From assembly GCA_902728285.1 (NCBI GenBank), contig CACVBU010000616.1, positions 1,985,309-2,049,308 of the forward strand: a stretch of 64,000 nucleotides of DNA. Reading direction: 5' to 3'. Positions 1 through 11,235 of the stretch are shown piece after piece; positions within the stretch are counted from its first letter, which is position 1; the number at the start of each line of letters is the position of its first letter. This stretch comes from Clytia hemisphaerica. Its lineage: Eukaryota > Cnidaria > Hydrozoa > Leptothecata > Clytiidae. The notes under the pieces are model-generated. The model did not search any database and was not told the DNA's origin. It saw nothing but the letters and a program-made list of their open reading frames with translations. The translations under genes and the position numbers were made by a program.

Positions 1-196
1 TAACATACTTTTTGTTCGAACACTTTCACATTTTCTCATTTTGATTTGAATTGTCGACAAGTTCAGTTACCTAGTCGTACGTGTAAAAGTTATCAGATTA
101 TTATTCTAAATTTTCTAGGTAAGAATCAGAAATTCAGAAATTGGATGCATGGGAAAATATGGCAGTAATTTGCAGAGAGCACAATACAGAAATCAA

Positions 197-975
197 ATAT
201 TTGGCACAGCATCCTGGTTTATTATTGAGATTAAGACTTGCAATATTTCACGACGTCCTGGTATAATTTGAGATTATAAATTGCAATATTTCACTTCACG
301 TCCTGATTTAATTTGGGATTATAACTGGGAATATTTCACTTGACGTTCTGGTACAATTTGAGATTATGACTTGCAATATTTCACGACGTCCTGGTATAAT
401 TTGAGATTATAAATTGCAATATTTCACTTCACGTCGTGGTTTAATTTGGGATTATAAGTTGGAATATTTCACTTGACGTTCTGGTAGAATTTGAGATTAT
501 AACCTGGAATATTTCACTTCACGTCGTGGTTTTATTTGGGATTATAACTTGGAATATTTCACTTGACGTTCTGGTACAATTTGAGATTATAACTTGGAAT
601 ATTTCACTTCACGTCGTGGTTTAATTTGGGATTATAACTTGGAATATTTCACTTGACGTCCTGGTTTAATTTGGGATTATAACTTGGAATATTTCACTTG
701 ACGTCCTGGTAGAATTTGAGATTATAATAACTTGCAAATTTCACTTGGCGTCCTGGTTTAATTTAAAATTATAACTTATTTCACTTGACGTCCTGCGTAC
801 AATTTGAGATTATGACTTGGAATATTTCACCAACGCCCTGGTATAAATTGAGACTGTTACTGAAATATGTCATCATGATATGCAATTTTTCACTGACGTC
901 CTGATATAATTTGAGATTATGACTTGGAAAAATTTACATCAGCCTTCTGGAATTAGTCGAGACTGTAATACAGTA
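197..975. repeat. Minisatellite, ~45-bp unit, about 16 copies
   Basis: Tandem units of about 43-47 bp carry a core like TTCACTTGACGTCCTGG followed by AATTTGAGATTATAAC. Three subtypes can be told apart: CACGACGTCCTGGTATAA, CACTTCACGTCGTGGTTTAA and CACTTGACGTTCTGGTACAA. They follow the order A-B-C, A-B-C, B-C, B-C, B-C, then decay toward the right end, which suggests expansion by multi-unit steps. No coding potential is seen. Confidence 0.9.
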
Positions 976-2860
976 TTGTATTGACGGAAGACAGTTTAGA
1001 ATCAATCTCATGTGAGCTTTGTGAAATGGAGCAAAAATTTGTATGGGTCCAGACTATTGTTTATCATGATTGAATTACCTATTTATCAGTTTTTGTAAAT
1101 AAGAAATTTAATGTCATTTAAATCGGCCTCAAGGTTTTTACTAATCGGTACTTTTCCATTTTAAGCTAATTTCTGGGGATTTCTTAACTTTTCTCCTATT
1201 TCATCCTCATTTTTAATGTCTCTTTTTGGGTAGGAAGAAATTCAAGCTCAAATCAAAGCAAGATCAACATGCTGCAAAGCTTACAAGCTGGAACTGTTTT
1301 ACTTTTTCCCTGCAAAAGTTATCATAAGATTTTTCATCCACTACTGTAAAAATTTTTATCAAATAATACAGGAAAGTCACAAATTCGAAATTGCAAGTAT
1401 TTATAAAACTGTCAATGATTTGTATACATATCCTTTGTCTTTGAGCAAATGGTGGTGGGGACAGGTGGGGAGAATATACTATAGCTTTTTATTTACATGG
1501 ACTTTAATATATAAAAGGGGTAAATATAAGGATATAATCCTCAGGCAAAAAAAAACAACAACAAATAAACAAACTTTACATGATTTGATGTTTTTTAAGA
1601 AATTTGTAAGGTGAAAGTTTAGATAGATATTCTTGTTGCAAAGAAATTACAAACTTATTAAAGAAATGACTGCTCATAAAAATTTGTTATTCTAAGAAAA
1701 GAAATTGTAGTTCCAAGAAAATATAAAAGGAATAAAAGGGAGAGGGTATTCAAAAAGAAAGATATCATTTCTTGGAATCTCAGTTTCTTTCTCCGCCTCT
1801 TTTTTTTTGTTTTGATTTTTTCGAATACCGAACACAGTTGGCCTCGCACACGGAAACTCCAATTCATACAATTTGAGCTGTTTTTGTATTTTGCGCCAAA
1901 ATCGTATAGTCTAAGACTAGCAACTCTACCGACTGTAAACTCTTTTCGGCATAAAAAACCCGTTTGCGAATTTTCTTCGGCTTTGGGCTTTTTTCTTTGA
2001 TAGTGATTCGTCTTAGACTATAACATAGTCTAAGTACTCTTTAGTGCTTTATTGTAAAAATTTCCCCAAAATCATTTTATAATGACCCCCCAATTTTATG
2101 AAATTTTCCTGAAAAATTCCCAAGCCAAAACCTTCATTCTCCTAGGGGTTTTTGGGAAAACCACCCAAAAATCACTTAATATTAACCTTCCCCATTTTAT
2201 GGATTTTCTCCCAAAGTACCAACTCCCCTAGTCCAGGAGCTGGAGCTCAACTACTTTTTGCCTTTACTAATTCTGATGGGGGAAAAAGTCCCCTGCTTAT
2301 TCCACCCACCCCTACAATTAAACACAACAGTAGACACCCAAAAACGCAAAAATTAGTTCCACAAATATTAGTTCCTGTAAAAAATATTGCTATTAAACTT
2401 GTTCTTGACCAGAGTGATTTATTCATCCATACTATATTGGCTCTTTTAGTTTAAAGTGTATTATAATTTCCTGGAATTCTAAAAATTGGAGAAGTAGAGA
2501 GATTATTCTGAATAAAAACAGTGAAAATCTTTAGATATTTCAAATATCAGAAAAGAGCTTGTTGACATATGCATGTGCTTGATTTGCTAAGTTCTCTCCT
2601 ATTGTAGAAATAATTTGACTCACAAATATTCCAAAATAACCTGCCTGATTTCTTTCCAAAACGCCCTTTATAAATAAAATATTGGATGAAAAGTGAAAAA
2701 AGATTAAACCTCTTATCAAGAATATTTTGAAAATTATTTCTTTCTGTCACCAGAATTATTAACAACACAATTAGGTGTCAAGACACAAAATTTGTAAGCA
2801 TCTTTGTAAAATACACTTACATGTTGATGCGTTTTTTGTATCAAAATAGATCTTCAATAA
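976..2860. other. Intergenic, no gene seen
   Basis: Low-complexity AT-rich sequence. Short open frames have no recognisable motif or splice context. A small hairpin (CTTAGACTAT/ATAGTCTAAG) lies near 2012-2032 and a related TAGTCTAAGACTAG lies near 1908. A C/T-rich stretch is at 2080-2330. Nothing further can be supported. Confidence 0.5.
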
Positions 2861-2861
2861 A

Positions 2862-3115
2862 CAGACTGTACCTTTATGATAGACCTTTAGGCTAACGCTA
2901 TGTTCTATTGAATATGGGAAATTACTTCAGCATATATACACAAGTTGTCCTCAGTTATAACAGGATAGATTATTTCATCTTAATAAAGGCAACAGCTGTA
3001 ATTTATGCTGTAGTGATTAGTTATTCAATGGACCATCCTGATCACCTAACGACTATCATAAAGGTTGGTGAGTCCAGTCTAAACACAGATTTGATCTGTA
3101 GCATCATGCTTCACC
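2862..3115. mobile_element. MITE copy (CCTTTAGGC family) inside a dispersed repeat
   Basis: The inner part (about 2884-3052) has imperfect inverted ends: CCTTTAGGCTAACG and TTCTATTGAATA on the left, ATTTATGCTG and TTAGTTATTCAATGGACC on the right. They match the terminal repeats of the better preserved element at 10676-11006. The outer flanks (AATAAACAGACTGTACC and AAAGGTTGGTGAGTCC) recur at 29097-29190 without the insert, so that locus looks like a related unoccupied site. The right flank continues with a shared segment up to about 3115. Confidence 0.6.
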
Positions 3116-3416
3116 TTGTCTTGATAATTTTCAGATAAATTGAAACAAACAATTGCCAAAAAACTCTGGTACTTTTTCTTGATTTCAGAAGAAATACACG
3201 TAGATCTGGTCAAGCAACATATTGTAAGAAAAAAAACAAGAATAGTTTACTGTATTATCAGAGATATCAAACTATCAGTTTTTGGCAATAAAAATCTTCT
3301 ATATTTCCAAGTCAAAACAATTTGAATTGAGATAAAAGTGAAATATTTAAAGACATAAAAAATCAGGAATCAGCTCACAAAATTTTTACGAGTAATCTCT
3401 TGTTCATTTTTCTTAT

Positions 3417-3815
3417 CTAATTATCTAAAGTTATTCTCATCCCCGCAAGGAATTTGACAGTAATATTGTGTTTGTTAGACCATGACTTCAATGGTCTACC
3501 AGCTCTTTTACCTTTAGAACCAGAAAATTGATCACACAATGCACAATTATCTTCATGCTCTTTGAGAGTTGCAAAGTTCAATTGAGGATGATACACACGG
3601 TATATGTTTTATTAATTTTAGACAACACTTTCCTGCAACGTACACGGTTTAGGTGGATATTTTCTTTATCCTCGTCCATATTAACATCAAAGTATTTGAA
3701 TAAAATATCTTTGTAGCGAACAGCTTTTTTACATTCTCTGCCTTTATCTAATTTCCGAGAACAGATTCGACAAAGTCCTTCCAAGATTTTTGAATGTGAG
3801 GCATAATCCATTTCT
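3417..3815 (-). pseudogene. Broken RAG1-N-terminal-like zinc-region exon
   Basis: On the minus strand, a possible acceptor (TTTCACCAG, near 3816) opens a frame with GLCRICSRKLDKGREC, then DILFKYFDVNMDEDKENIH, then LNRVRCRKVLSKINK. A shift of one frame near 3600 is needed to continue into VYHPQLNFATLKEHEDNC, ALCDQF, and KRAGRPLKSWSNKHNIT. The order C-x2-C, then D-[IL]-L-x-K-x-F-x-[VI]-[ND]-[MV]-x2-D, then I-H resembles the zinc-binding N-terminal region of RAG1 and of N-RAG-TP transposon proteins. The second C-x2-C of that module is degraded: only one Cys is left in VRCRKV, and the proline usual after IH is absent. With the frameshift and no neighbouring exon found, this is probably a relic. 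The family assignment rests on remembered motif similarity; another Cys/His-rich family is possible. Confidence 0.5.
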
Positions 3816-3879
3816 CTGGTGAAATTAGAGTTTCGACAGGGTTAACAGTTCATATTCAGTGATGTGACTTCAATCGTTT

Positions 3880-4145
3880 TTTACTCCTATTGGGTACATC
3901 TAAGTAGATTTTTGTAGGCAAAAAAGTTGTTCAGTTTTAAATTACCTTTCCAACGATGTATAACATTATGGGTTTTGAGGAACTTGAAAAATCACTAAAA
4001 TTGATGACGTCATTTTTTAATTTAAAATTGACATTTACTCTTATTGGGTACATTTTCTGAAGTTGGTATAGGCAAAAGAGTTGTTCAGAATTTATTTAGC
4101 TTTCCAACGATATATAATAAGACAGGTTTTGGGGTGACATATTTG
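3880..4145. repeat. Two-copy imperfect tandem duplication, ~154-bp period
   Basis: ACTCCTATTGGGTACAT, GGCAAAAAAGTTGTTCAG, TTTCCAACGATGTATAA and GGTTTTG in the left copy recur in the same order and spacing in the right copy starting at about 4035. The copies have diverged by many substitutions. Confidence 0.7.
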
Positions 4146-4372
4146 TTTGTCAACAAATGCTGACAGGGAGTGACACATGATATTTGACACTTGTCTCCCT
4201 TGAAAATTTTGATTAGTTGATCATTCTTGACCTCTGTGCCAAATTTCATGCTTTTATCACAATTTGCACGATTCTTATAAATTATTCACTCAACTGACTC
4301 CACTATTTTGACAGTTGAAAATATTTTCAAAAATTAATAAATCTTGGCATGCACTGAGAGATAAGTTAAGGT

Positions 4373-4925
4373 TCCCTTACCAAAATACCCTTTCTGCAAG
4401 TATACTTGAAAGGTATTTCAAATATATTTTTTTTATACTTTCGATGAATGTAGTACCTTTTCCATATACTTAAGTTATACTTTCTGGAAGGAGTACAAAA
4501 TAAGTATAATGGAAAAAATTTCCGAATTTTATACTTTTTATATACTTTTAGCTTTAAGAAGATAGAAGTATAAAAAAAGTATAGAGAGAAAATGGAAATT
4601 CGCAAAATTACCCGAAAGTTCATGTGTATTTTCTCTGTTTTAGACCTTGAAAGTTCGGAGTATAAAAAAAGTATATAGAGAGATTGTAAAATTCACCAGT
4701 TTCTGTATTTTTTTATTTTTTAGAGCTTTAAAAAGTTTGGAGTATAAAAAAAGTATGTTGAAAAGTTCCAGAAATTGGCGAAAACAAACTTTTGGTCACA
4801 AAGTATAAAATAAGTACAAATCAGACAAATTGTTATATGTTAAGAAAATTGTCCGAATTAAGAATTTTTATTAATATCCATTATGATAGTTTGAAAGTAT
4901 GAAAAAAGTACATACGGATTTAGAA
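4373..4925. repeat. AGTATAAAAAAAGTAT array, copy 1
   Basis: Starts with CCCTTACCAAAATACC and then repeats a short core (AGTATAAAAAAAGTAT, or near-palindromes around AAGTATACTT) about ten times at intervals of roughly 30-90 bp. The sequence between cores is not conserved. The same design, ending in the reverse complement (ACTTTGGTAAGGGTT), is present at 20488-20846. No coding potential. Confidence 0.6.
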
Positions 4926-5124
4926 AATTAGGTTTCACCCCATGGTTGAATACTGGGCATTTAAGGTTTAAACCTCAAACTCTGACCCTCATGGAATAAC
5001 TTAAGATGAAAAGTTAAGCCCTTGAAACACTTTTCAAATACATTCCTTAGTAGGTAGTTGATTTGAAATTCCTCCAGTCTTTTTAAAGAATAGCAACTAA
5101 ACTTCTTGGAATTAATAAAATTTC

Positions 5125-5312
5125 ATTGTTTACAACTCCGAAATCCGGTGGGATAAACTTCGCTGCAGTTTTCCCATGGAAATGAAATTTCAGGGTATTT
5201 CGATTCAAGGGAAAAAATTTCTTGCCATCATTTTCCAGTGGAAAGGTACCCTGGCCTGTGAAATGTAGTGGAAAACTGCACTGAGTCCACTGAATTTTGA
5301 GCTGTAAACAAT
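5125..5312. mobile_element. Small MITE with ~25-bp inverted ends
   Basis: The left end ATTGTTTACAACTCCGAAAT is mirrored by the right end ATTTTGAGCTGTAAACAAT. Internal sequence carries CCATGGAAATGAAA-like and CCAGTGGAAAGG motifs. No open frame. A target duplication was not resolved. Confidence 0.6.
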
Positions 5313-5664
5313 ATGTTTTGAATACCTAGAAGTGATAAGTAACAATATAGAGCTAACATTGGTTGATTTAACAAAGATTGATTTGCTACCAATAATAAGA
5401 ATGTATGATAGTCATAAAATTAGATTGAAGAAAAAACATCTTGAGTGGAGAAAGTTGGTTACCCCATCAAACAGAATAATGAATACAAAAACTCACCAAA
5501 AAGGATGTACAACACTGACAATACTTGGTTTTGGCAATGACTTTACAATGTATTTGCTGGTGGATACACAAAGCATTGATAAAATCATCAAATCACAAAA
5601 GGTGTTCTTGACCCAAATCAATTACTTTCATCATTAAATTGTAAACAGCAACATTCATTTAATT

Positions 5665-6183
5665 AATTTATTTGAATTCTAATTATTGATATCTGTAACG
5701 ATAGAAAAAGAAATGATATCAAAGTTTTAACACTCAAAAAGTTCACTCAAGTTCAAAGGCACCTAGGCTGTTTCAGTCTTAGTTTATTTGAATTCTAGTT
5801 ATTGATATCTATAACAACACCCCTGTGTCACAGACCCGGTGGTTCCCCTGCCCCGGTGCAAAAAATAGGGCAAAAAATCGTCCCCGGTGGAAAAAGTAAC
5901 CTACAATTTCAACCCCACTGGGAAATTGCTCAATGATTTCACCCCCATTGGAAATTGAATGGGAAAAATTACACTCCAAAACCATCCCCACTGGAATTTT
6001 TATGCTGGAAACAATAGATTTTTCTGTCTCCATTGGGATTTAGATAAAGATTTTCACCCCCACTGCAGGAAAAAGCTTCAACGGGGCACTGAGACAGGGG
6101 TGTATAACAATAGAAAAAGAAATGATCATAGCTCCAAAACTCAAAAATTCAAGTTCACAGGCACCTAGGCTGCATCAGTCTCG
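5665..6183. repeat. Local tandem duplication; second copy holds a MITE
   Basis: The segment TTATTTGAATTCTAATTATT ... GATAGAAAAAGAAATGAT ... GGCACCTAGGCTG at 5665-5782 is repeated at 5783-6183. The second copy is interrupted by the element at 5817-6103. The first copy therefore shows the unoccupied site. Confidence 0.8.
5817..6103. mobile_element. MITE, ACACCCC family, copy 1 (287 bp)
   Basis: Ends are ACACCCCTGTGTCACAGACC and GCACTGAGACAGGGGTGT. A perfect 6-bp target duplication ATAACA lies at 5811-5816 and 6104-6109. The matching unoccupied site is in the upstream duplicate (TGTAACGATAG near 5695). Internal subterminal repeats alternate CCCCGGTGG, CCCCACTGG and CCCATTGG. Non-coding. Confidence 0.88.
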
Positions 6184-6800
6184 TACATTATTAAATATTG
6201 AAACACACTGACTTTGTTGTCCAACTGAAAACAGAAATATTACCTTTATTCTAACAAAATGGATTCTTTGAAAAAAAAAATATAATCAAAAGTCTGAACA
6301 AATTTTTTTCTATATTGGGCTTTTCAAATTTAAATATCTATATAAAGGGTGGGTATAAGATCTTTTTTACAGATAAAAAGTTCTCTCAAAAAGTATAATA
6401 GCCTCCTGCAAAAGAAGAAAATTTACACAGACCCCCTGGAAATGAAATTGAGTACCTCTTGGACAAATTTCACTTCTAATGCAAGGAGACTAGACAAACT
6501 ACTTATATGCCGTGGTAATCAAACCAGGTCCCTGGAAATTCTTAGAAAATTATACTTCACTTTATTTCACCCTTAGAAAAAACGAATTAATTATCATCAG
6601 TACAAGATGCTTGGTCCATTTGAGAAAAAGCTGAATCAAACTTAACTCACTTGAAAATCCAAAGACTTTCCTTAGAACCTCTGGAAATCATTCTCAGAAA
6701 ACCTGCTGGAAATTTTTGTCCACCCCATTGTATGAATATAAAACGGATGGCCCATTTTCTGCATATCAAAGTATAAAATACAAGGGTAAATATAATAAAC
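6184..6800. other. Intergenic, 3' of the transposase gene
   Basis: AT-rich sequence with no supported gene. It contains short CCTGGAAAT repeats (for example near 6436, 6530 and 6708). It probably includes the 3' end of the CACTA element, but no CACTA-type terminus was identified. Confidence 0.4.
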
Positions 6801-6802
6801 TA

Positions 6803-9800
6803 TTAATCTTTTTCAATTCTATTTGGAAAGTGTGCAACAAAATCTCCAGAATTACATGATAAAGAACAGCACACTTCTAATATATCTATCGTTTTACAAA
6901 CATCAATGATGGAATTGTTTTCAATTGGAATAACATGTGTGAGATCTTTAAGTGGATGATCCTCCTTAACCTTTAACTTTTCAACAACCGCCAAATATTC
7001 AATGTCTTTATTTTTGAATGCCTTTAAAAAATACTTGATGTATCCATACGATAGCCCGTTTCTCCCAGAGTAGAAAATTGTGTATGTATTTCTCTTTGTT
7101 ACCCTTGAATAGGCTTTTGACTGGATTATTTTTCCATGCATATACAATCTTTTGAATAGTTTCATGCTAGTGATAGAAGGATAAATGTGTTCTATGATCG
7201 ATCTATCTGCAAAAACAGGACCAGGGTCTGAAAATTTTCCAACTGTATTAATTCCAGGTGCAATTATATCACCAGTACCTTTAACTAGCTGGTGACAGTC
7301 TACAGTCATTTTTGAGTATAACGTGTATCCAATTTTCCCAGGAACTAAAGCTCTTGCAATTTCTGGAATTCTATGCTGAATAATAGTATTGGTAACTATC
7401 TGCATATCAACACTTTGTGTTCCGTAGAACAAATTTTTATAGTCACCATTGTAATCCTCGTACCAAAACGAGGATTGAGCCCAAAGAGGACCTAATTGTT
7501 TTACGGTATATGTCATGTGGAGTAAATTATGTACATTGTATGTGTTGTATCTCTCACCGTAGAGCCGTTCGATTTTCATGCAAAAGAGCTTCAGAAAATT
7601 TGAGCTTTTATTCAAATCATCTTGACTTATGGATTCTTGTAGTAGCAAATATATAGCTTTCACGAGTAAGCAGTAATGATTAAAGTATTCAGTTGGCAAG
7701 TAATCAATTAGTATTGGGGCTGAATAGAATAGCAAGAATGTTCTGTATTCAGATGCCTTCCACTGTTTAAGATCTTCTTCTATATTTCTTGGTATTCTAC
7801 TGATAGTATTAGGCAGTTTCAATGATTTTATGGCATTATCGACCCCTTTAACTTTGTCACCAATATACCAGTTTTCTAGTTTGTATTTATTTTTGAACCA
7901 TAGCTTGATTAACATTTTAACAACACCAAGCAGGGTGTTGTGCAGATAATCAAGTCCTAGACCATTAATAATATCAAATCTTGGAATCATCATAGGCCAG
8001 CAAATACCTTTGACACCAAACAATTTCGACTCCTTCCCAGATTTTATGGTCTAGATATCAATAAAAATATATCATTTTTTAAAAAGCTGTAAAGAAACTG
8101 ATGAGTGGTAATATTGACAAAATCAAATCAGATGCCTTCACTGAAAACACTTTTATTAGAACAGTGTCTATAAAATACCAGGGTAAAAATTGACTGAGCC
8201 CTAAAAATACCTAAATAATATTTCCAAGAAGAGACCACTCAAAAAAGAGCTGTCTAGTATATCTTTCATATAATTCACACATTACAAGAATGAGAAAACA
8301 TACCTCAGCTTGTGCCTTTACAGCATGTTCTTTTGTACTTTCATGGGTTCTAAGTTTAGCATGGCCAGTTTTAGAATCAAAATTGAATGGGAAAGCATGT
8401 GTATGTCCTCTCAACCCAACCTTTACGGTCTTTCCTGGTTCCAAACAATAAGGACACCCGTATTCGCCATTGAATTGTACTAAGTTTTGAAATTGCGATT
8501 TCGCTGGAGCATCAAAAACGCCAGAGAGAAGATTGACTTTCACTAATTTCTCACCATTACTTGTCTTTAGAGCTTTGCCTAAAAATCGAAACTTTTCATA
8601 TTCAAAAGAACCCAATATAATTAGGAATTCCGTAATAGGAAGTATACGAGTCCAAGGTAAACATCCAGATCTACAGTGGCTGACATCAATGCGGTATTAA
8701 ATCGACTTTTACTAATTCGATTCCAGTATTAAAGGTGTCTTTAGCAAAAGTAAAAAGCTTTAAGAAAATTTCCATTAATAAGAATCCTTTTGCCAAGTAC
8801 TTATTTCAACAAATTTGATAAAAAAATACTTCATGTGTTACCTTCTTTTCCAAAGTCTGTTATTTCTTTAGCAAAGGGTGTTAAGAAGGTTTTGAAATCT
8901 GGTTTTTTCTTGTTAAACCACAAACCTGCAAACAGACGAAACTTTCGCTGATACCTGAAATAAAAAAGTCAATTTTGTGAGTGAAAAGTGTATCAGTAGT
9001 GCAGATACAGTTGGGTTCAGGGTTAAGGGTCATTGTTTGAAATTCTTGAATAATTTAAAAGCAAATGAATTACAGTTGAGCTACCTTTAAAAGCTGAAAT
9101 GTTGACATTTAAGACTAAAAGTGGAATTCAAATTGAACCATAAAATATGCACAAGTACTCATCATCACTTTGAGAACAATTCATTTACAACTTGGAAATT
9201 ACATATTGAATGAAACCTATCTTTCTTAAATATATTTGGCAAACCAAAGCTTTCAAGGTCAGCAATTATATATTTACCTCAGAGAGGGACTGAGTTCATT
9301 AATGGTGTAATAAATTGGCCAAATCTGTATTGGTGAAGATTTAAAAAGGCTAACACCATCAGTGTTGACTTGGAGTGAGATATGGACTTCTTTTTGTTGT
9401 TGTTCCTGTGTTGTTCCATGCAAAAATCCATTTGATGCAAAGTGCTTTTTGTAAACCTGAAGTGCAAGAAAGGGTAAAGTAAAATCAACACAGTAAAGTA
9501 TTTATGTATAGTACATTTCTTAACCCATTAAGTGGCATCCTATGAGAGCATCCAATTTGTTTGGTCCTGTACCAAAACCTAGCAGGGCTACAACCAAAGT
9601 CTTGCTATTATATTTTCTGTTTTGCAAAACTAAATCCAAAAAATATCAAAAGTTTTTGACCTTGCAAAAATGAATCATAATATCATACTGCCACTGAATT
9701 TTTTCAGGTCAAATTTTACCTTAAGGGAAAAAATTTTTGGGAAGGAAAATAAATTTTTATGAATTTGGTGACTTGCCTGAAAAATTTTCTTTCCGCTAAG

Positions 9801-10392
9801 ATTAAATATTTTGGTCATTCGTCAAAATTAATTTTTTTTGGTTTTAATTTTGATTTTGATTTCTCTTAAAAACAAAAAGGCAAAATCTACCTCTCCATCT
9901 ATTATATCTTCAATACTAGACTTGCTTGTTTTCCTTCTGTTTATGGGATATTTCAATTTTTCAAGGAAACCATCATCTACAAAATAAATATATAATGCTG
10001 CAATCATTTGCTAAAAAGTGCACACAATATCTGTATTTTAGTATAAAGAATTGAAAGTATTTTGTACTCTAATTGAGAAAAGAATGACTGTGCAAAAAAC
10101 TGTACAAAAAATTGACTTACACAAGAATAATGATTGTAGGTTTTCAAGTAGTGGGATGACCACAAAGTAGCTGTTATTCTTAGAACCATTCTGACAAACA
10201 GTGCAATCAACACTTTCAGTACCAACATATGATAAACAACCATTACAGAAGTAATGCAAGGTAATGACACCACGAGCTTTTGTAAACGACTTTCGAATGA
10301 ATTTTATGGATGCTTTGAAGACGTTATCAGAGACCATATGGATTTCAATCAATGATAACAGATCAACAAGAGTCACACCAGATATGTGATGC
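6803..10392 (-). CDS. CACTA/EnSpm (Tnp2-like) transposase, six exons
   Basis: Exons by splice sites: 10121-10392, 9891-9976, 9278-9456, 8842-8954, 8304-8578 and 6803-8050 (stop at 6803). They join into roughly 720 residues. The first exon carries a Cys pair region (HYFCNGCLSYVG, then CTVCQNGS), as in the N-terminal zinc segment of Tnp2 proteins. Exon 3 encodes LQVNTDGVSLFKSSPIQIWP and INELSPSLR. Exon 5 encodes GVFDAPAKSQFQNL and FNGEYGCPYCLEPG. The last exon encodes GVKGICWPMMIPRFDI, LDYLHNTLLGV and, in a DUF4218-like part, VHNLLHMTYTVKQLGPLWA. These are hallmarks of the CACTA superfamily DDE transposase, which cuts and reinserts the element in the nucleus. No internal stop was noticed in the exons, so the element could be recent. 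The start codon and an upstream exon were not found, nor were CACTA termini. Confidence 0.85.
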
Positions 10393-10675
10393 CTGAAACA
10401 AAAAAAATTATTGTGACAAAGAGATGTATTGCGCGACGCTAGTTTTTCGCTCAAAATTTTCTTAGAATTTCATTGAACAAGTTATTTCTTTTAAGGCCCT
10501 TCTACACTTCTGAATGTTTCATAAATTGGGAATTTGAATGTTTTCAACGAATTTGTGTAACAATCTTATATACTATTTCAGTAAGTCCGAGCTTGTCCCA
10601 CCCGATGGGATAGATATTGGTTGGATGGCCCGTGAAAATGGCCTGTGGGCGGCCACCAACACGCCCCCGGAATAT

Positions 10676-11006
10676 TCCTTTAGGCGAACGCGACGGTCTA
10701 TTGAATAACTAATTCCACCAGCATAAATCACTTACCCCAAGACGTTTGGGCCGGAAATCATTTGTTCCGTATTACGGAAAATTAAAACCTAAATTTGTAT
10801 AAATACTTTATAGCATGCCGCGCGGGAAAATTTGCAACATTACCGTGTGCTACTCAGAGAGAGTTGTTAGCGTGCCAATTTGAACAAAACTTATCTGTAG
10901 GTAATATCCAATTTCCCGCTGGTTTCACTTGCATCCACTGAAGCTTGGAGGTATGGTAATTTATGCTGGCGGAATTAGTTATTCAGTAGACCGTTTGCCT
11001 AAAGGA
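10676..11006. mobile_element. MITE, CCTTTAGGC family (331 bp)
   Basis: Terminal inverted repeats of about 50 bp: the left reads TCCTTTAGGCGAACGCGACG then GTCTATTGAATAACTAATTC, and the right is its near-perfect reverse complement (10959-11006). Pairing continues imperfectly inward to about 10742 and 10943. It lies upstream of the CACTA transposase gene. Non-coding. Confidence 0.85.
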
Positions 11007-11109
11007 CTATATAAATAAAGGGAGGTCAGTCGAAATTTCAAACTTATTTTTCAGATCCAAAGCCTATGCCTAGACCCTAATAATAAAAAAATTTGGTGGC
11101 AAGATATAA

Positions 11110-11235
11110 ATTGAACTAATCGAACTCCAATCGAACTTCATCGATCTTAATCGAACAGTCATCGAACTGTACGAAAGTTTTCCCGGTTCGATAGGTGTTC
11201 AATTGGGTTCGGTAATCAAACAGTTCGATATAATA
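11110..11235. repeat. Short TCGAAC repeats at ~11-bp spacing
   Basis: AATCGAACTCC, AATCGAACTTC, ATCGATCTTA, ATCGAACAGTC and ATCGAACTGTA follow one another. They are followed by inverted forms (GGTTCGAT, GGGTTCGG, CAGTTCGAT). Non-coding. Confidence 0.55.

Noticed and set aside
2152-2454. 100-codon plus-strand frame
   Set aside because: Proline-rich by C-tract composition; no recognisable domain or splice signals.
4373-4925. CRISPR-like array
   Set aside because: Eukaryotic context, variable spacing, short imperfect palindromic cores and no cas genes.
5332-5637. 101-codon plus-strand frame as a gene
   Set aside because: No motif and no splice context; composition is like its AT-rich surroundings.
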